The translations under genes were made by a program, and so were the position numbers. Positions 1 through 6,823 of a stretch of 9,001 bases of DNA are shown piece after piece (position 1 is the first letter of the stretch; each line of letters begins with the position of its first letter). The DNA comes from Bacteroidia bacterium (GTDB taxonomy: Bacteria > Bacteroidota > Bacteroidia > JAESSM01 > NORP286). The stretch covers positions 1-9,001 of the forward strand of contig JAESSM010000067.1 of the NCBI GenBank assembly GCA_016764115.1, given 5' to 3'. Below the pieces are notes generated by a model. It did no database searches and was not told the DNA's origin. It saw nothing but the letters and a program-made list of their open reading frames with translations.

Positions 1-6
1 TACTTT

Positions 7-753
7 ATGGCTCCAATGAGTGACATTACAAATAAACAATCCTGGTCAGTAGGAATTACATGTTACAATGAAGAAGCTACCATTGAAAAAGTTGCTTTGC
101 AGCTTATTGATGTTCTTTCACGAATTGCATCTGAGTTTGAAATTATCATTGTAGATGATTGTAGTACTGATAATTCAAAGAGCATAGTTGAAAAATTAGT
201 TGCAGAACATCCACAGATCAAAGCTATTTATCATGAAGTAAATCAAGGCATTGGAAGGACCATCAGCGATGTTTATTTCAATGCCCAATATGAAAATTTA
301 ACCTATGTTCCGGGAGATGCTCAATTTGATGCTGAAGAGCTTCTTTTAGTTGGGTTTATTGAAGAGAAAACATACATCTCATTTTATAGACGAAAACAAA
401 ACATGGCTTATTCCAATTTTCGATCTTTCATGTCATTTTTAAATAAGTCTGTAAACAGTTTCTTTATAGGTTTAGATTTGAAAGATGTCAACTGGGTAAA
501 TGTTTACAAGCGAGAAGAAATAGAAAACCTCAATATTCAAATCAGGAGTTCGATAATCGTCAGCGAAATTTGTGCTAAGCTAAATTTGATCGGATACAAA
601 GCAATTGAGATTGAATCAATCTACCATCCACGAGTATATGGAAAGCCTCAAGGTGCTTCTCTCAAAAATATTATTGATGTTGGACTCGAAACATTAAAGC
701 TCATATCTATACTTCACAAATTCCGAAATTCGGTACAATCAAAAAGTGATTAG
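7..753 (+). CDS. Family 2 glycosyltransferase (dolichol-phosphate-mannose-synthase-like)
   Basis: This is a soluble GT-A fold glycosyltransferase that probably moves a sugar from a nucleotide donor to a lipid carrier or growing glycan on the cytoplasmic side. The order of motifs is that of GT2: a first strand with CYNEE (residues 19-23), then IIIVDDCSTDNS (47-58) with the nucleotide-binding Asp pair, an NQGIGR loop (79-84), and PGDAQFD (102-108) in the place of the metal-binding DxD or DGDGQ motif. The C-terminal half has the conserved EICAK helix and an HPRVYGKPQG segment (207-216), resembling the Arg-x-x-Gly loop of DPM-synthase-like members. No membrane helix is visible, so it lacks the C-terminal anchor some relatives have. 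The reading frame stays open to the left edge, so the start is uncertain: ATG at 7, ATG at 16, or a codon upstream of the window. Donor and acceptor cannot be read from the sequence. The family is confident; the specificity is unknown. Confidence 0.88.
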   Translation: MAPMSDITNKQSWSVGITCYNEEATIEKVALQLIDVLSRIASEFEIIIVDDCSTDNSKSIVEKLVAEHPQIKAIYHEVNQGIGRTISDVYFNAQYENLTYVPGDAQFDAEELLLVGFIEEKTYISFYRRKQNMAYSNFRSFMSFLNKSVNSFFIGLDLKDVNWVNVYKREEIENLNIQIRSSIIVSEICAKLNLIGYKAIEIESIYHPRVYGKPQGASLKNIIDVGLETLKLISILHKFRNSVQSKSD

Positions 754-803
754 GCAATTTTCAATTGGTATTTTTACGAGATTTTAAATTTCAAAAAAAT
801 AAA

Positions 804-812
804 TAACTTTGC
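804..812 (+). promoter_or_regulatory. Bacteroidota-type -7 promoter element (TAACTTTGC)
   Basis: The 95-bp gap between the GT2 gene and the oxidoreductase contains TAACTTTGC, a full match to the Bacteroidota -7 consensus TAnnTTTG. It lies 36 bases before the ATG at 849, which predicts transcription starting about 5-10 bases downstream and a short leader. The region where the -33 TTG box is expected is AT-rich but holds no TTG, so this half of the promoter is weak or absent. The element suggests that the oxidoreductase, acyltransferase and GT39-TPR genes can be transcribed separately from the gene to the left. Confidence 0.6.
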
Positions 813-848
813 ACCTTTCTAAAACTCTTCTAATTAAATAGGATACTT

Positions 849-1859
849 ATGGTTAATGTTGGAATTATAGGATATGGATATTGGGGACCAAACTTAGTAA
901 GAAACTTTGCTCAAAATGGAGATTGCACATTGAAACGTGTAGTGGATATGAGAGAAGAGCGTTTGCAACAAGTAACTAAACTTTATCCTTCTGTTGAAAC
1001 ATCGACATCTGCTGATGACATATTAACATCTTCTGATATTGATGCAGTTGTAGTAGCTACTCCAGTTTTCTTGCATTTTGAACAAGCTAAAAAAGCACTG
1101 GAGAATGGTAAGCATGTATTGGTTGAAAAACCATTGACCAGTTCAACTCAGGAAGCTTCAGAACTTATTGAGATTGCTGCTAAGAATAATAAGACCTTAA
1201 TGGTTGATCACACTTTTCTTTATACTGGAGCTGTTAACAAGATCAAATCATTGGTTGAAAACGGAGAAATTGGAGATGTACAATATTTTGATTCTGTAAG
1301 AATAAATCTAGGATTGTTTCAACCTGATATCAATGTACTTTGGGATCTTGCCCCCCATGATATTTCTATATTAAATTACGTTTGTAATTTCAAACCTATC
1401 AGTGTAAATGCTACAGGGGTTTCTCATACACCAAATGGAATTGAAAACGTGGCCTACTTAACCGTTAATTATGAGGAGGGCTTTGTAGCACATTTTAGCT
1501 GTTCATGGACATCTCCTGTAAAAGTCAGAAACACTTTAATTGGAGGTAGCAAAAAAATGATCGTATATGATGATGTTGAACCTACAGAGAAAATCAAAGT
1601 TTATGACAGTGGATATGATGTTCAACCAAGCAGCGATGAAGACAAAAGAAAAGTTTTAATTGATTATCGTATTGGAGACATCCATATTCCGAAGCTTGAA
1701 AAGACTGAAGCACTTTTCGGTATGAGTACAGATTTCATTGATGCCATAGATAAAGGCTCTACTCCAAAAGTAAGTGGTGAGGATGGCTTAGAAGTTGTTA
1801 AGGTTTTGGAAGCTTCTACAGAATCCCTTAAAAATAAAGGTAAAGAAGTAATCTTATAA
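849..1859 (+). CDS. Gfo/Idh/MocA-family nucleotide-sugar dehydrogenase (WbpB/WlbA-like)
   Basis: This is a 336-residue NAD(P)-dependent sugar oxidoreductase. The N-terminal Rossmann fold opens with GYGYWG (8-13), the GxGxxG dinucleotide loop. The family signature EKP follows at 93-95, with Lys94 the expected catalytic lysine, and WDLAPHD (165-171) supplies the conserved histidine, His170. Known relatives WbpB and WlbA oxidise the C3 hydroxyl of UDP-GlcNAc-derived uronic acids, giving a 3-keto sugar for amination. That assignment here is an inference, supported by the next gene being a WbpD/WlbB-type acyltransferase. Length is normal for the family and no key residue is missing. The stop codon overlaps the next start by one base (TAATG), which implies translational coupling. 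A promoter-like element lies 36 bases upstream. It could instead act on another nucleotide sugar or be an inositol-type dehydrogenase, but the gene context argues for a nucleotide sugar. Confidence 0.88.
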   Translation: MVNVGIIGYGYWGPNLVRNFAQNGDCTLKRVVDMREERLQQVTKLYPSVETSTSADDILTSSDIDAVVVATPVFLHFEQAKKALENGKHVLVEKPLTSSTQEASELIEIAAKNNKTLMVDHTFLYTGAVNKIKSLVENGEIGDVQYFDSVRINLGLFQPDINVLWDLAPHDISILNYVCNFKPISVNATGVSHTPNGIENVAYLTVNYEEGFVAHFSCSWTSPVKVRNTLIGGSKKMIVYDDVEPTEKIKVYDSGYDVQPSSDEDKRKVLIDYRIGDIHIPKLEKTEALFGMSTDFIDAIDKGSTPKVSGEDGLEVVKVLEASTESLKNKGKEVIL

Positions 1860-2350
1860 TGGAAATCCTAAATGTAGATTCAGATACGAAGGCACTTGTT
1901 AATGTGAAGGTCGGAGAAAATGTAAAGATCTTCAATTTTGTTAATGCTTATGGCTGTTCAATTGATGACAACAGTAAAATTGGTGCATTTGTAGAAATTC
2001 AAAAAGGAGTTTCAATTGGCAAATCCTGCAAAATATCATCTCATACATTTATATGTGAAGGGGTTACGATAAAAGACAATACCTTTATTGGACACAATGT
2101 TTCGTTTATTAACGATAAATACCCTCGTTCTGTAGCTGAAGATGGAGGTTTACAAACTGAAGAAGATTGGAAAGTTGTAGAAACAATTGTTGAAGAAGGA
2201 GCTTCCATTGGAACCAGCGCTACTATTTTATGCGGAGTAAGAATTGGGGCTAATGCAATTGTAGGAGCAGGATCAGTAGTGACTAAAGATGTACCAGCAA
2301 ATACGATTGTAGCTGGAAATCCCGCTAAAGTGCATAAAACCATAGAATAA
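1859..2350 (+). CDS. Left-handed beta-helix sugar N-acyltransferase (WbpD/WlbB-like)
   Basis: This is a 163-residue hexapeptide-repeat acyltransferase that most likely acetylates an amino group on a nucleotide sugar using acetyl-CoA. Imperfect [LIV]-G-x(4) repeats run almost from end to end, for example IGAFVEIQKGVSIG (41-54) and IGTSATILCGVRIG (117-130). They are interrupted by an external loop around residues 84-110 that follows IGHNVSF (77-83). Within IGHNV, His79 is a candidate catalytic base. The C-terminal IVAGNPAKV (150-158) is the classic end of the CoA-binding helix. The layout matches the WxcM-N-like/WbpD branch, which acetylates 3-amino or 4-amino sugars. It starts within the stop codon of the oxidoreductase gene, so the two are probably made together and act in one pathway. 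The acyl group could be other than acetyl, and the amine position acylated is inferred from context only. Confidence 0.88.
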   Translation: MEILNVDSDTKALVNVKVGENVKIFNFVNAYGCSIDDNSKIGAFVEIQKGVSIGKSCKISSHTFICEGVTIKDNTFIGHNVSFINDKYPRSVAEDGGLQTEEDWKVVETIVEEGASIGTSATILCGVRIGANAIVGAGSVVTKDVPANTIVAGNPAKVHKTIE

Positions 2351-2366
2351 ACTCCTAACTTCTTTT

Positions 2367-4541
2367 ATGTCAAAAATAAAACAAGACACTCCACAAAAGG
2401 AAGTTGATACACCTAGCATAATATCCAATCCCAATCATCCAATATTTAAAAAAATATTTTGGGGATTAACTACTATATTACTTTTCGCTTTACCCATTTT
2501 AAGCACTGATATTGGTTCTATTGGTGATGAAAGATGCCAAGTACCATACTCTGAAATGGTGCTGGACTTCTATTTAACATTAGGAGAAGACAGGTCATGC
2601 ATTGAAAACACTTTTTGCCCTACCACTTATCTCTATGGAGGATTATTTGAATTCACAGCAGCCACTGTCAACAGGATACTTGGCAACAAAGATCAACTTC
2701 ATCCCGACTATCATACAACTCGACATGTTATGGTCGCGTTGTTCTGTTTATTTGCAATTATTTTTACAGGATTATTAGCTAAAGAGCTAGCTGGTTGGCG
2801 TGCCGCAGTTATCGCATTATTGTTTATCACACTTACCCCAAGGTTTTTTGGTCATGGATTAAATAACCCTAAAGATATTCCCTTTGCAGCCACATATATT
2901 TTTGCCCTTTATTATATCATTCGAGTTTTAAAACAACTCCCTAAGCCACCTATTAAAGATATTGTATGGTTGGCAGCAGGAATCGCCATGAGCATCAATA
3001 TCAGGATAGGGGGAATATTGGTGATTGCTTATTTAGGGTTGTTCTTTGTTTATGAAATTTTTACACGAGTAGGAATCAAAAAATTCTTTTCCGAAGGAAT
3101 TAAAGAGATTACAAAAAGTGGGAAACTCATTGCCGTAATAATTACTGGAGGATTCTTTGGAGGCGTTCTTTTATGGCCTTATGGTTTGATATCGCCATTG
3201 AAAAATCCATTCCAAGCATTGGCACACATGTCAAAGTATCCTATTAACATTACTATTCTATTTGATGGAAAGCATATTCCATCTACGGAAGTACCCTGGA
3301 ATTACATCCTTAAATGGATGACCATCTCCAATCCAATTTTTATAATTATCGCTTTTGCACTTAGTGTTGGAATGTTAGCATTACTTCGTAAAAAGTACGA
3401 ATTCAAATATATACTAATGGTGCTATTCACAGTATTATTTCCGGTAGGATATGCGATTTACAAGGAATCCGTACTTTATGATGGGTGGAGACACTTTTTA
3501 TTTATTTATCCATCCCTGGTTGTGTTCTCCACTTTTTCAATTGATTATCTATATAGAACCTTTAATAACAAAGGTGCACAAATTGGTTTAACTGTAGGGA
3601 TTTTGATTCTGCTTTTTCTACCGTTAAAGCACATGGTTAAAAACCACCCTTACGAATATGTATACTTCAATGAAATTTATGGAGGAGTAAACAAAGCTTT
3701 CGGATATTATGAAACTGACTACTATATGGCCAGTATTAAAGAAGCTACTGATTGGTTGATTGAAAACGAAGGCCTCGACAAAACAGAAAAAGACATAAGA
3801 GTAGTTACTAATTGCAATTATCCATCAAGAGTTTATTTAAGAGACGTTTGGGGAAAAGTAACCACCAAGTATACTCGCTTTTATGACAGAAATAACAAGC
3901 ATTGGGATTATGCCATCTTCTATTCCCGTTTTGCTAACAGAAAGCAACTACTTAATAAGACCTGGCCCCCTATGGGTGTTATCTACACTGTAAAAGTAGA
4001 TGATGTACCGGTTTGTGTAGTATTGAAAAATGAAAATAACTCAGCATTTTTAGGACATGAAGCTTTAAAAAAGAGGGATGTAGTCACAGCAAAAAAACAT
4101 TTTGCAGATGCTGCCAAATACGATCCTAATAATGAGGATGCATTCTATAATTTAGGAGTTACAAGTCTCTATACCGGAAATTTTGATGATGCGATAAAAT
4201 ACATCAACAAGTCATTGTCTATATACCAGAATAATAACCAAGCCTATGGAAATCTTGGGTATGCATATCTTCAAAAAAAGGATTTTGACAATGCCATTCG
4301 CTATTACAATACAGCAGTACAAGTAAGTCCAAGAAATCCTGATAATTATAAGAATATGGGTATCGCCTACCTTAACAAAGGTAACCCGGGAAATGCTTTA
4401 CAATGTTTTAACTACACGGTTCAATTGAAACCAAATGACATTCAAGCATTGAATTACATGGCCCAAATTTTCCAGCAACAAGGAAAAACAAAAAAAGCTC
4501 AACAGGTTTTTAATAAGATCAAACAGATACAGGGGAAATAG
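2367..4541 (+). CDS. GT39/ArnT-like polytopic membrane glycosyltransferase with C-terminal TPR array
   Basis: This 724-residue protein has two parts. Residues 30-420 carry about ten hydrophobic helices, as in GT39/GT83 (PMT/ArnT) enzymes that use polyprenyl-phosphate sugars. The loop after the first helix has GDE (53-55), matching the acidic pair needed by these enzymes, and three cysteines (57, 78, 84). NPKDIPFA (167-174) and DGWRHFLFIYP (372-382) look like conserved family segments. A soluble stretch (425-555) opens with HPYEYVYFN and follows the last helix. Residues 557-722 form five TPR units, with typical positions such as AFYNLG (592-597), AYGNLGYAY (626-634) and NYKNMGIAY (660-668). 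Activity is probably sugar transfer to a glycan, lipid or protein, with the TPRs binding a partner or acceptor; the acceptor is inference. It starts 16 bases after the acyltransferase gene, so it shares that transcription unit. An oligosaccharide polymerase is less likely, because the GDE loop is present. Confidence 0.82.
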   Translation: MSKIKQDTPQKEVDTPSIISNPNHPIFKKIFWGLTTILLFALPILSTDIGSIGDERCQVPYSEMVLDFYLTLGEDRSCIENTFCPTTYLYGGLFEFTAATVNRILGNKDQLHPDYHTTRHVMVALFCLFAIIFTGLLAKELAGWRAAVIALLFITLTPRFFGHGLNNPKDIPFAATYIFALYYIIRVLKQLPKPPIKDIVWLAAGIAMSINIRIGGILVIAYLGLFFVYEIFTRVGIKKFFSEGIKEITKSGKLIAVIITGGFFGGVLLWPYGLISPLKNPFQALAHMSKYPINITILFDGKHIPSTEVPWNYILKWMTISNPIFIIIAFALSVGMLALLRKKYEFKYILMVLFTVLFPVGYAIYKESVLYDGWRHFLFIYPSLVVFSTFSIDYLYRTFNNKGAQIGLTVGILILLFLPLKHMVKNHPYEYVYFNEIYGGVNKAFGYYETDYYMASIKEATDWLIENEGLDKTEKDIRVVTNCNYPSRVYLRDVWGKVTTKYTRFYDRNNKHWDYAIFYSRFANRKQLLNKTWPPMGVIYTVKVDDVPVCVVLKNENNSAFLGHEALKKRDVVTAKKHFADAAKYDPNNEDAFYNLGVTSLYTGNFDDAIKYINKSLSIYQNNNQAYGNLGYAYLQKKDFDNAIRYYNTAVQVSPRNPDNYKNMGIAYLNKGNPGNALQCFNYTVQLKPNDIQALNYMAQIFQQQGKTKKAQQVFNKIKQIQGK

Positions 4542-4590
4542 TCATTGTCAAAGGCACCGTTTATCTCTTCCAAAATCGCCAAAAAATCAC

Positions 4591-4599
4591 TACCTTTGC
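4591..4599 (+). promoter_or_regulatory. Bacteroidota-type -7 promoter element (TACCTTTGC)
   Basis: The 121-bp gap before the first aminotransferase contains TACCTTTGC, another full match to TAnnTTTG and nearly the same as the element at 804. It leaves a leader of roughly 55-60 bases before the ATG at 4663. No good -33 TTG lies at the expected distance; a TTC at 4568-4570 is the closest candidate. No hairpin-plus-T-run terminator is visible between 4542 and 4590, so read-through from the upstream genes is possible. It probably drives the four overlapping genes from 4663 to 8734. Confidence 0.62.
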
Positions 4600-4662
4600 A
4601 CGCTTAATCCATTATAGGAAAGCATTGATATATAGAGCATCCAGTTTGATAATCAGCTATTT

Positions 4663-5829
4663 ATGTCAGATTTATTTAAAGATCAGGTTCCATTACTAAG
4701 GCCATGGCTCGGGCAGGAAGAAATTGATGCAGTTTCGGAAGTAATTGCATCAGGATGGATATGTCAGGGACCAAAGGTTGAAGAATTTGAGAACAAGGTT
4801 GCCGAATTTATCGGAGCGAAATATGCAGCTGCTACTAATTCTTGTACACAGGCAATCCACATTACGCTTGAAGCAAATGGAATAGGTGACGGAGATGAAG
4901 TTATCTGCCCTTCCTCCACTTGCATGGCAACTGCAAATGCAATTCACCACAGTGGAGCATTACCAAATTTTGCTGATATAGATGATCAATCCTACAATTT
5001 AGATTCTACTTCCGTTGAAAATAGGCTAACAGAAAAAACCAAAGCGATTGTATTGGTTCACCAAATTGGGCAACCTGCTGATATTGACACATTCAAAGAA
5101 ATTGCAAATAAACATAACTTGGTGTTGATACAGGATGCTGCAACAGCATTTGGAGCAAAATATAAAGGAGAATTATTAGGCAGTGGAAATGCTACAGCGT
5201 GCTATAGCTTCCACCCAAGGAAAATGATAACTACCGGTGAAGGAGGAATGATTGTTACAGACAACGAAGAAACAATTAGAATTGCGAAAATGTTAAGGTC
5301 GACCGGGGCAAGTAGTTCAGATTTGGAAAGACACCACGCCAAAGGAACCTTGGTTCAAACATACGATCGAGTTGGATACAATTACCGTATGACTGACATG
5401 CAAGCTGCCATGGGGCTTGTACAACTTAGTAAAATTCAACAAATAATTAAGGAACGTGCGCAACAGGCTAATTTATACAATACAGCTTTAGAAGAAATCG
5501 ATGAAATATCAGCACCATTTGTTCCCGATTATGCAGTGCACGCATATTCATCCTATTTGATCAGGCTCAATGAAAATTGTAGTTTAAGCCAAATGGAATT
5601 TCTTCAAGAAATGGCGGATAAAGGAGTATCATGCAGAATAGGTATTCAACCACTGCATTATGAGCCTTTTTATAAAAAATTGTTTGGAGAATTGAGTTTC
5701 CCGATAACAGAAAAAGTTGCCGCATCTACTGTGTTTTTACCAATTTTTCCTGGAATGACACCAGAGGAACAACAAAAAGTTATTAATTCAATTAAAGAAA
5801 TAATCGTAAAAAATCATGTCAATGCATAG
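4663..5829 (+). CDS. DegT/DnrJ/EryC1/StrS-family PLP sugar aminotransferase, copy 1
   Basis: This 388-residue fold-type I PLP enzyme should transaminate a keto nucleotide sugar, usually with glutamate as amino donor. The N-terminal SGWICQGPKVEEFE segment (30-43) is typical of the family. Asp158, in QDAATA (157-162), should pair with the pyridine nitrogen. SFHPRK (182-187) carries the Schiff-base Lys187 and is followed by ITTGEGGM (189-196). GYNYRMTDMQAA (238-249) completes the active-site set. Since the lysine is kept, it is an aminotransferase and not a ColD-type dehydratase. Three oddities stand out: Gln157 replaces the usual Glu before the Asp, Thr161 sits where Gln or His is common, and the LRxHG motif reads LRSTG (211-215). 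It overlaps the epimerase gene by 14 bases and resembles the aminotransferase at 6792-7919. Keto position and product are unknown. Confidence 0.9.
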   Translation: MSDLFKDQVPLLRPWLGQEEIDAVSEVIASGWICQGPKVEEFENKVAEFIGAKYAAATNSCTQAIHITLEANGIGDGDEVICPSSTCMATANAIHHSGALPNFADIDDQSYNLDSTSVENRLTEKTKAIVLVHQIGQPADIDTFKEIANKHNLVLIQDAATAFGAKYKGELLGSGNATACYSFHPRKMITTGEGGMIVTDNEETIRIAKMLRSTGASSSDLERHHAKGTLVQTYDRVGYNYRMTDMQAAMGLVQLSKIQQIIKERAQQANLYNTALEEIDEISAPFVPDYAVHAYSSYLIRLNENCSLSQMEFLQEMADKGVSCRIGIQPLHYEPFYKKLFGELSFPITEKVAASTVFLPIFPGMTPEEQQKVINSIKEIIVKNHVNA

Positions 5830-6823
5830 CGTAAAAAATGCCACTATTTTTCTTACCGGTGGTGCAGGATTTGTAGGCTCATATATTGTTGAGCAGTTAA
5901 TCCCATTAGGACCTAAAAAGATCATCATTCTCGATAATATGATCAGGGGAACATTCTATAATATGAAAAGTTTTATAGATAATCCAATAGTTGAATTTAT
6001 TGAAGATGATATAAGAAATACTGAAAAGGTTAGAGAGATAATGTCGCAATCTGACTATTGTTTCCACTTAGCAGCATTAAGGATAACAAGATGTGCTGAA
6101 AACCCCAAAGAAGCATTTGATGTAATGGTCAAATCTAATTTTGAGATAATTGAAGCTGCCAAAGAGTTCAAGATCAAAAAGTTAATTTATTCTTCAACTG
6201 CTTCTGTATATGGTTTAGCGCAGAACTTTCCTACCCCTGAATCTGACAATCCGTATGATAACAAGACATTTTACGGAGCAGCAAAAATGTACGGAGAACA
6301 ATTATTAAGATGTTATCATGACATGTACGGGCTGGATTATGTGGCTTTGAGATATTTTAATATTTATGGCCCAAGAATGGACACCGAAGGGAAATATACC
6401 GAAGTAATGATCAAGTGGTTAGATTGCATAAGGGATAATAAAGAACCATTGATCTTTGGTGATGGATCTACATCAATGGATTTTGTTTATGTTTCAGACA
6501 TTGCAAAAGCAAATATTCTTGCACTTACTTCTGATGTATCCGATGAGGCTTTTAACGTTGGGAACTGCCGTGAAACTTCACTGCATGAACTTTTAGAATT
6601 ATTGATCAAAGCAAACGAGTCTGATTTAAAACCAAAATACATGCCTGACAATACTATTAATCCGGTAAGTAAACGTATTGCAAGCATAGATAAAGCCAAA
6701 GAGCTTTTAGGTTTTGAGCCGGAAGTTACTTTAGAAGAAGGTTTAAAGCATTTGTCCGATTGGTATTTTGAAAGAGTAAAAGAAAAGCAGAATGATCCCC
6801 ATAGCGAAGCCGTATCTAACTAA
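5816..6823 (+). CDS. Extended-SDR NAD-dependent nucleotide-sugar epimerase/dehydratase
   Basis: This 335-residue enzyme has a Rossmann fold starting TGGAGFVGS (14-22), the NAD-binding GxxGxxG loop, then EDDIRN (63-68) and HLAALR (84-89). The catalytic region has YSSTASVYG (125-133) and the Tyr153-x3-Lys157 pair in FYGAAK. RYFNIYGPR (179-187) and the later GDGSTSMDFVYVSDIA (215-230) are typical of GalE-like extended SDRs. The 4,6-dehydratases carry Thr-Asp-Glu where this one has Ser-Thr-Ala, so I favour an epimerase, or a decarboxylase or reductase, over a 4,6-dehydratase. That is an inference from family knowledge. The start at 5816 overlaps the aminotransferase gene by 14 bases; the ATG at 5822 is an equally possible start and changes two residues. 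The gene ends 32 bases inside the next aminotransferase gene. Being wedged between two aminotransferase genes suggests a shared amino-sugar pathway. The substrate is not identified. Confidence 0.88.
   Translation: MSMHSVKNATIFLTGGAGFVGSYIVEQLIPLGPKKIIILDNMIRGTFYNMKSFIDNPIVEFIEDDIRNTEKVREIMSQSDYCFHLAALRITRCAENPKEAFDVMVKSNFEIIEAAKEFKIKKLIYSSTASVYGLAQNFPTPESDNPYDNKTFYGAAKMYGEQLLRCYHDMYGLDYVALRYFNIYGPRMDTEGKYTEVMIKWLDCIRDNKEPLIFGDGSTSMDFVYVSDIAKANILALTSDVSDEAFNVGNCRETSLHELLELLIKANESDLKPKYMPDNTINPVSKRIASIDKAKELLGFEPEVTLEEGLKHLSDWYFERVKEKQNDPHSEAVSN

Noticed and set aside
723..733. Short inverted repeat CCGAA-A-TTCGG
   Set aside because: It is inside the coding end of the GT2 gene, with a one-base centre that cannot form a hairpin loop and no T-run; likely chance.
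755..775. Possible terminator after the GT2 gene (CAATT, three-base loop, AATTG, then T-rich)
   Set aside because: The stem is only five pairs with a single G-C pair, too weak to call in such AT-rich sequence.
2041..2343. Open frame of 100 codons on the - strand
   Set aside because: It lies wholly within the hexapeptide acyltransferase gene, whose + strand product is a clear family match. The - strand product resembles no known protein and looks like a shadow of the repeat codons.
4542..4662. Possible small RNA, riboswitch or transcription terminator in the 121-base gap
   Set aside because: Beyond the promoter-like element I see no stable paired structure, tRNA-like feature or small coding frame.
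4750..4950. Open frame of 66 codons on the - strand
   Set aside because: It is opposite the conserved N-terminal part of the first aminotransferase and has no recognisable domain or promoter.
5371..5406. Near-identical nucleotide stretch shared with 7479-7514 in the second aminotransferase gene, as a possible recombination repeat
   Set aside because: It encodes the conserved GYNYRMTD motif in both paralogues, so protein constraint explains it; the match decays quickly on both sides.
6487..6699. Open frame of 70 codons on the - strand
   Set aside because: It is opposite the C-terminal part of the epimerase; composition and lack of any motif point to chance.
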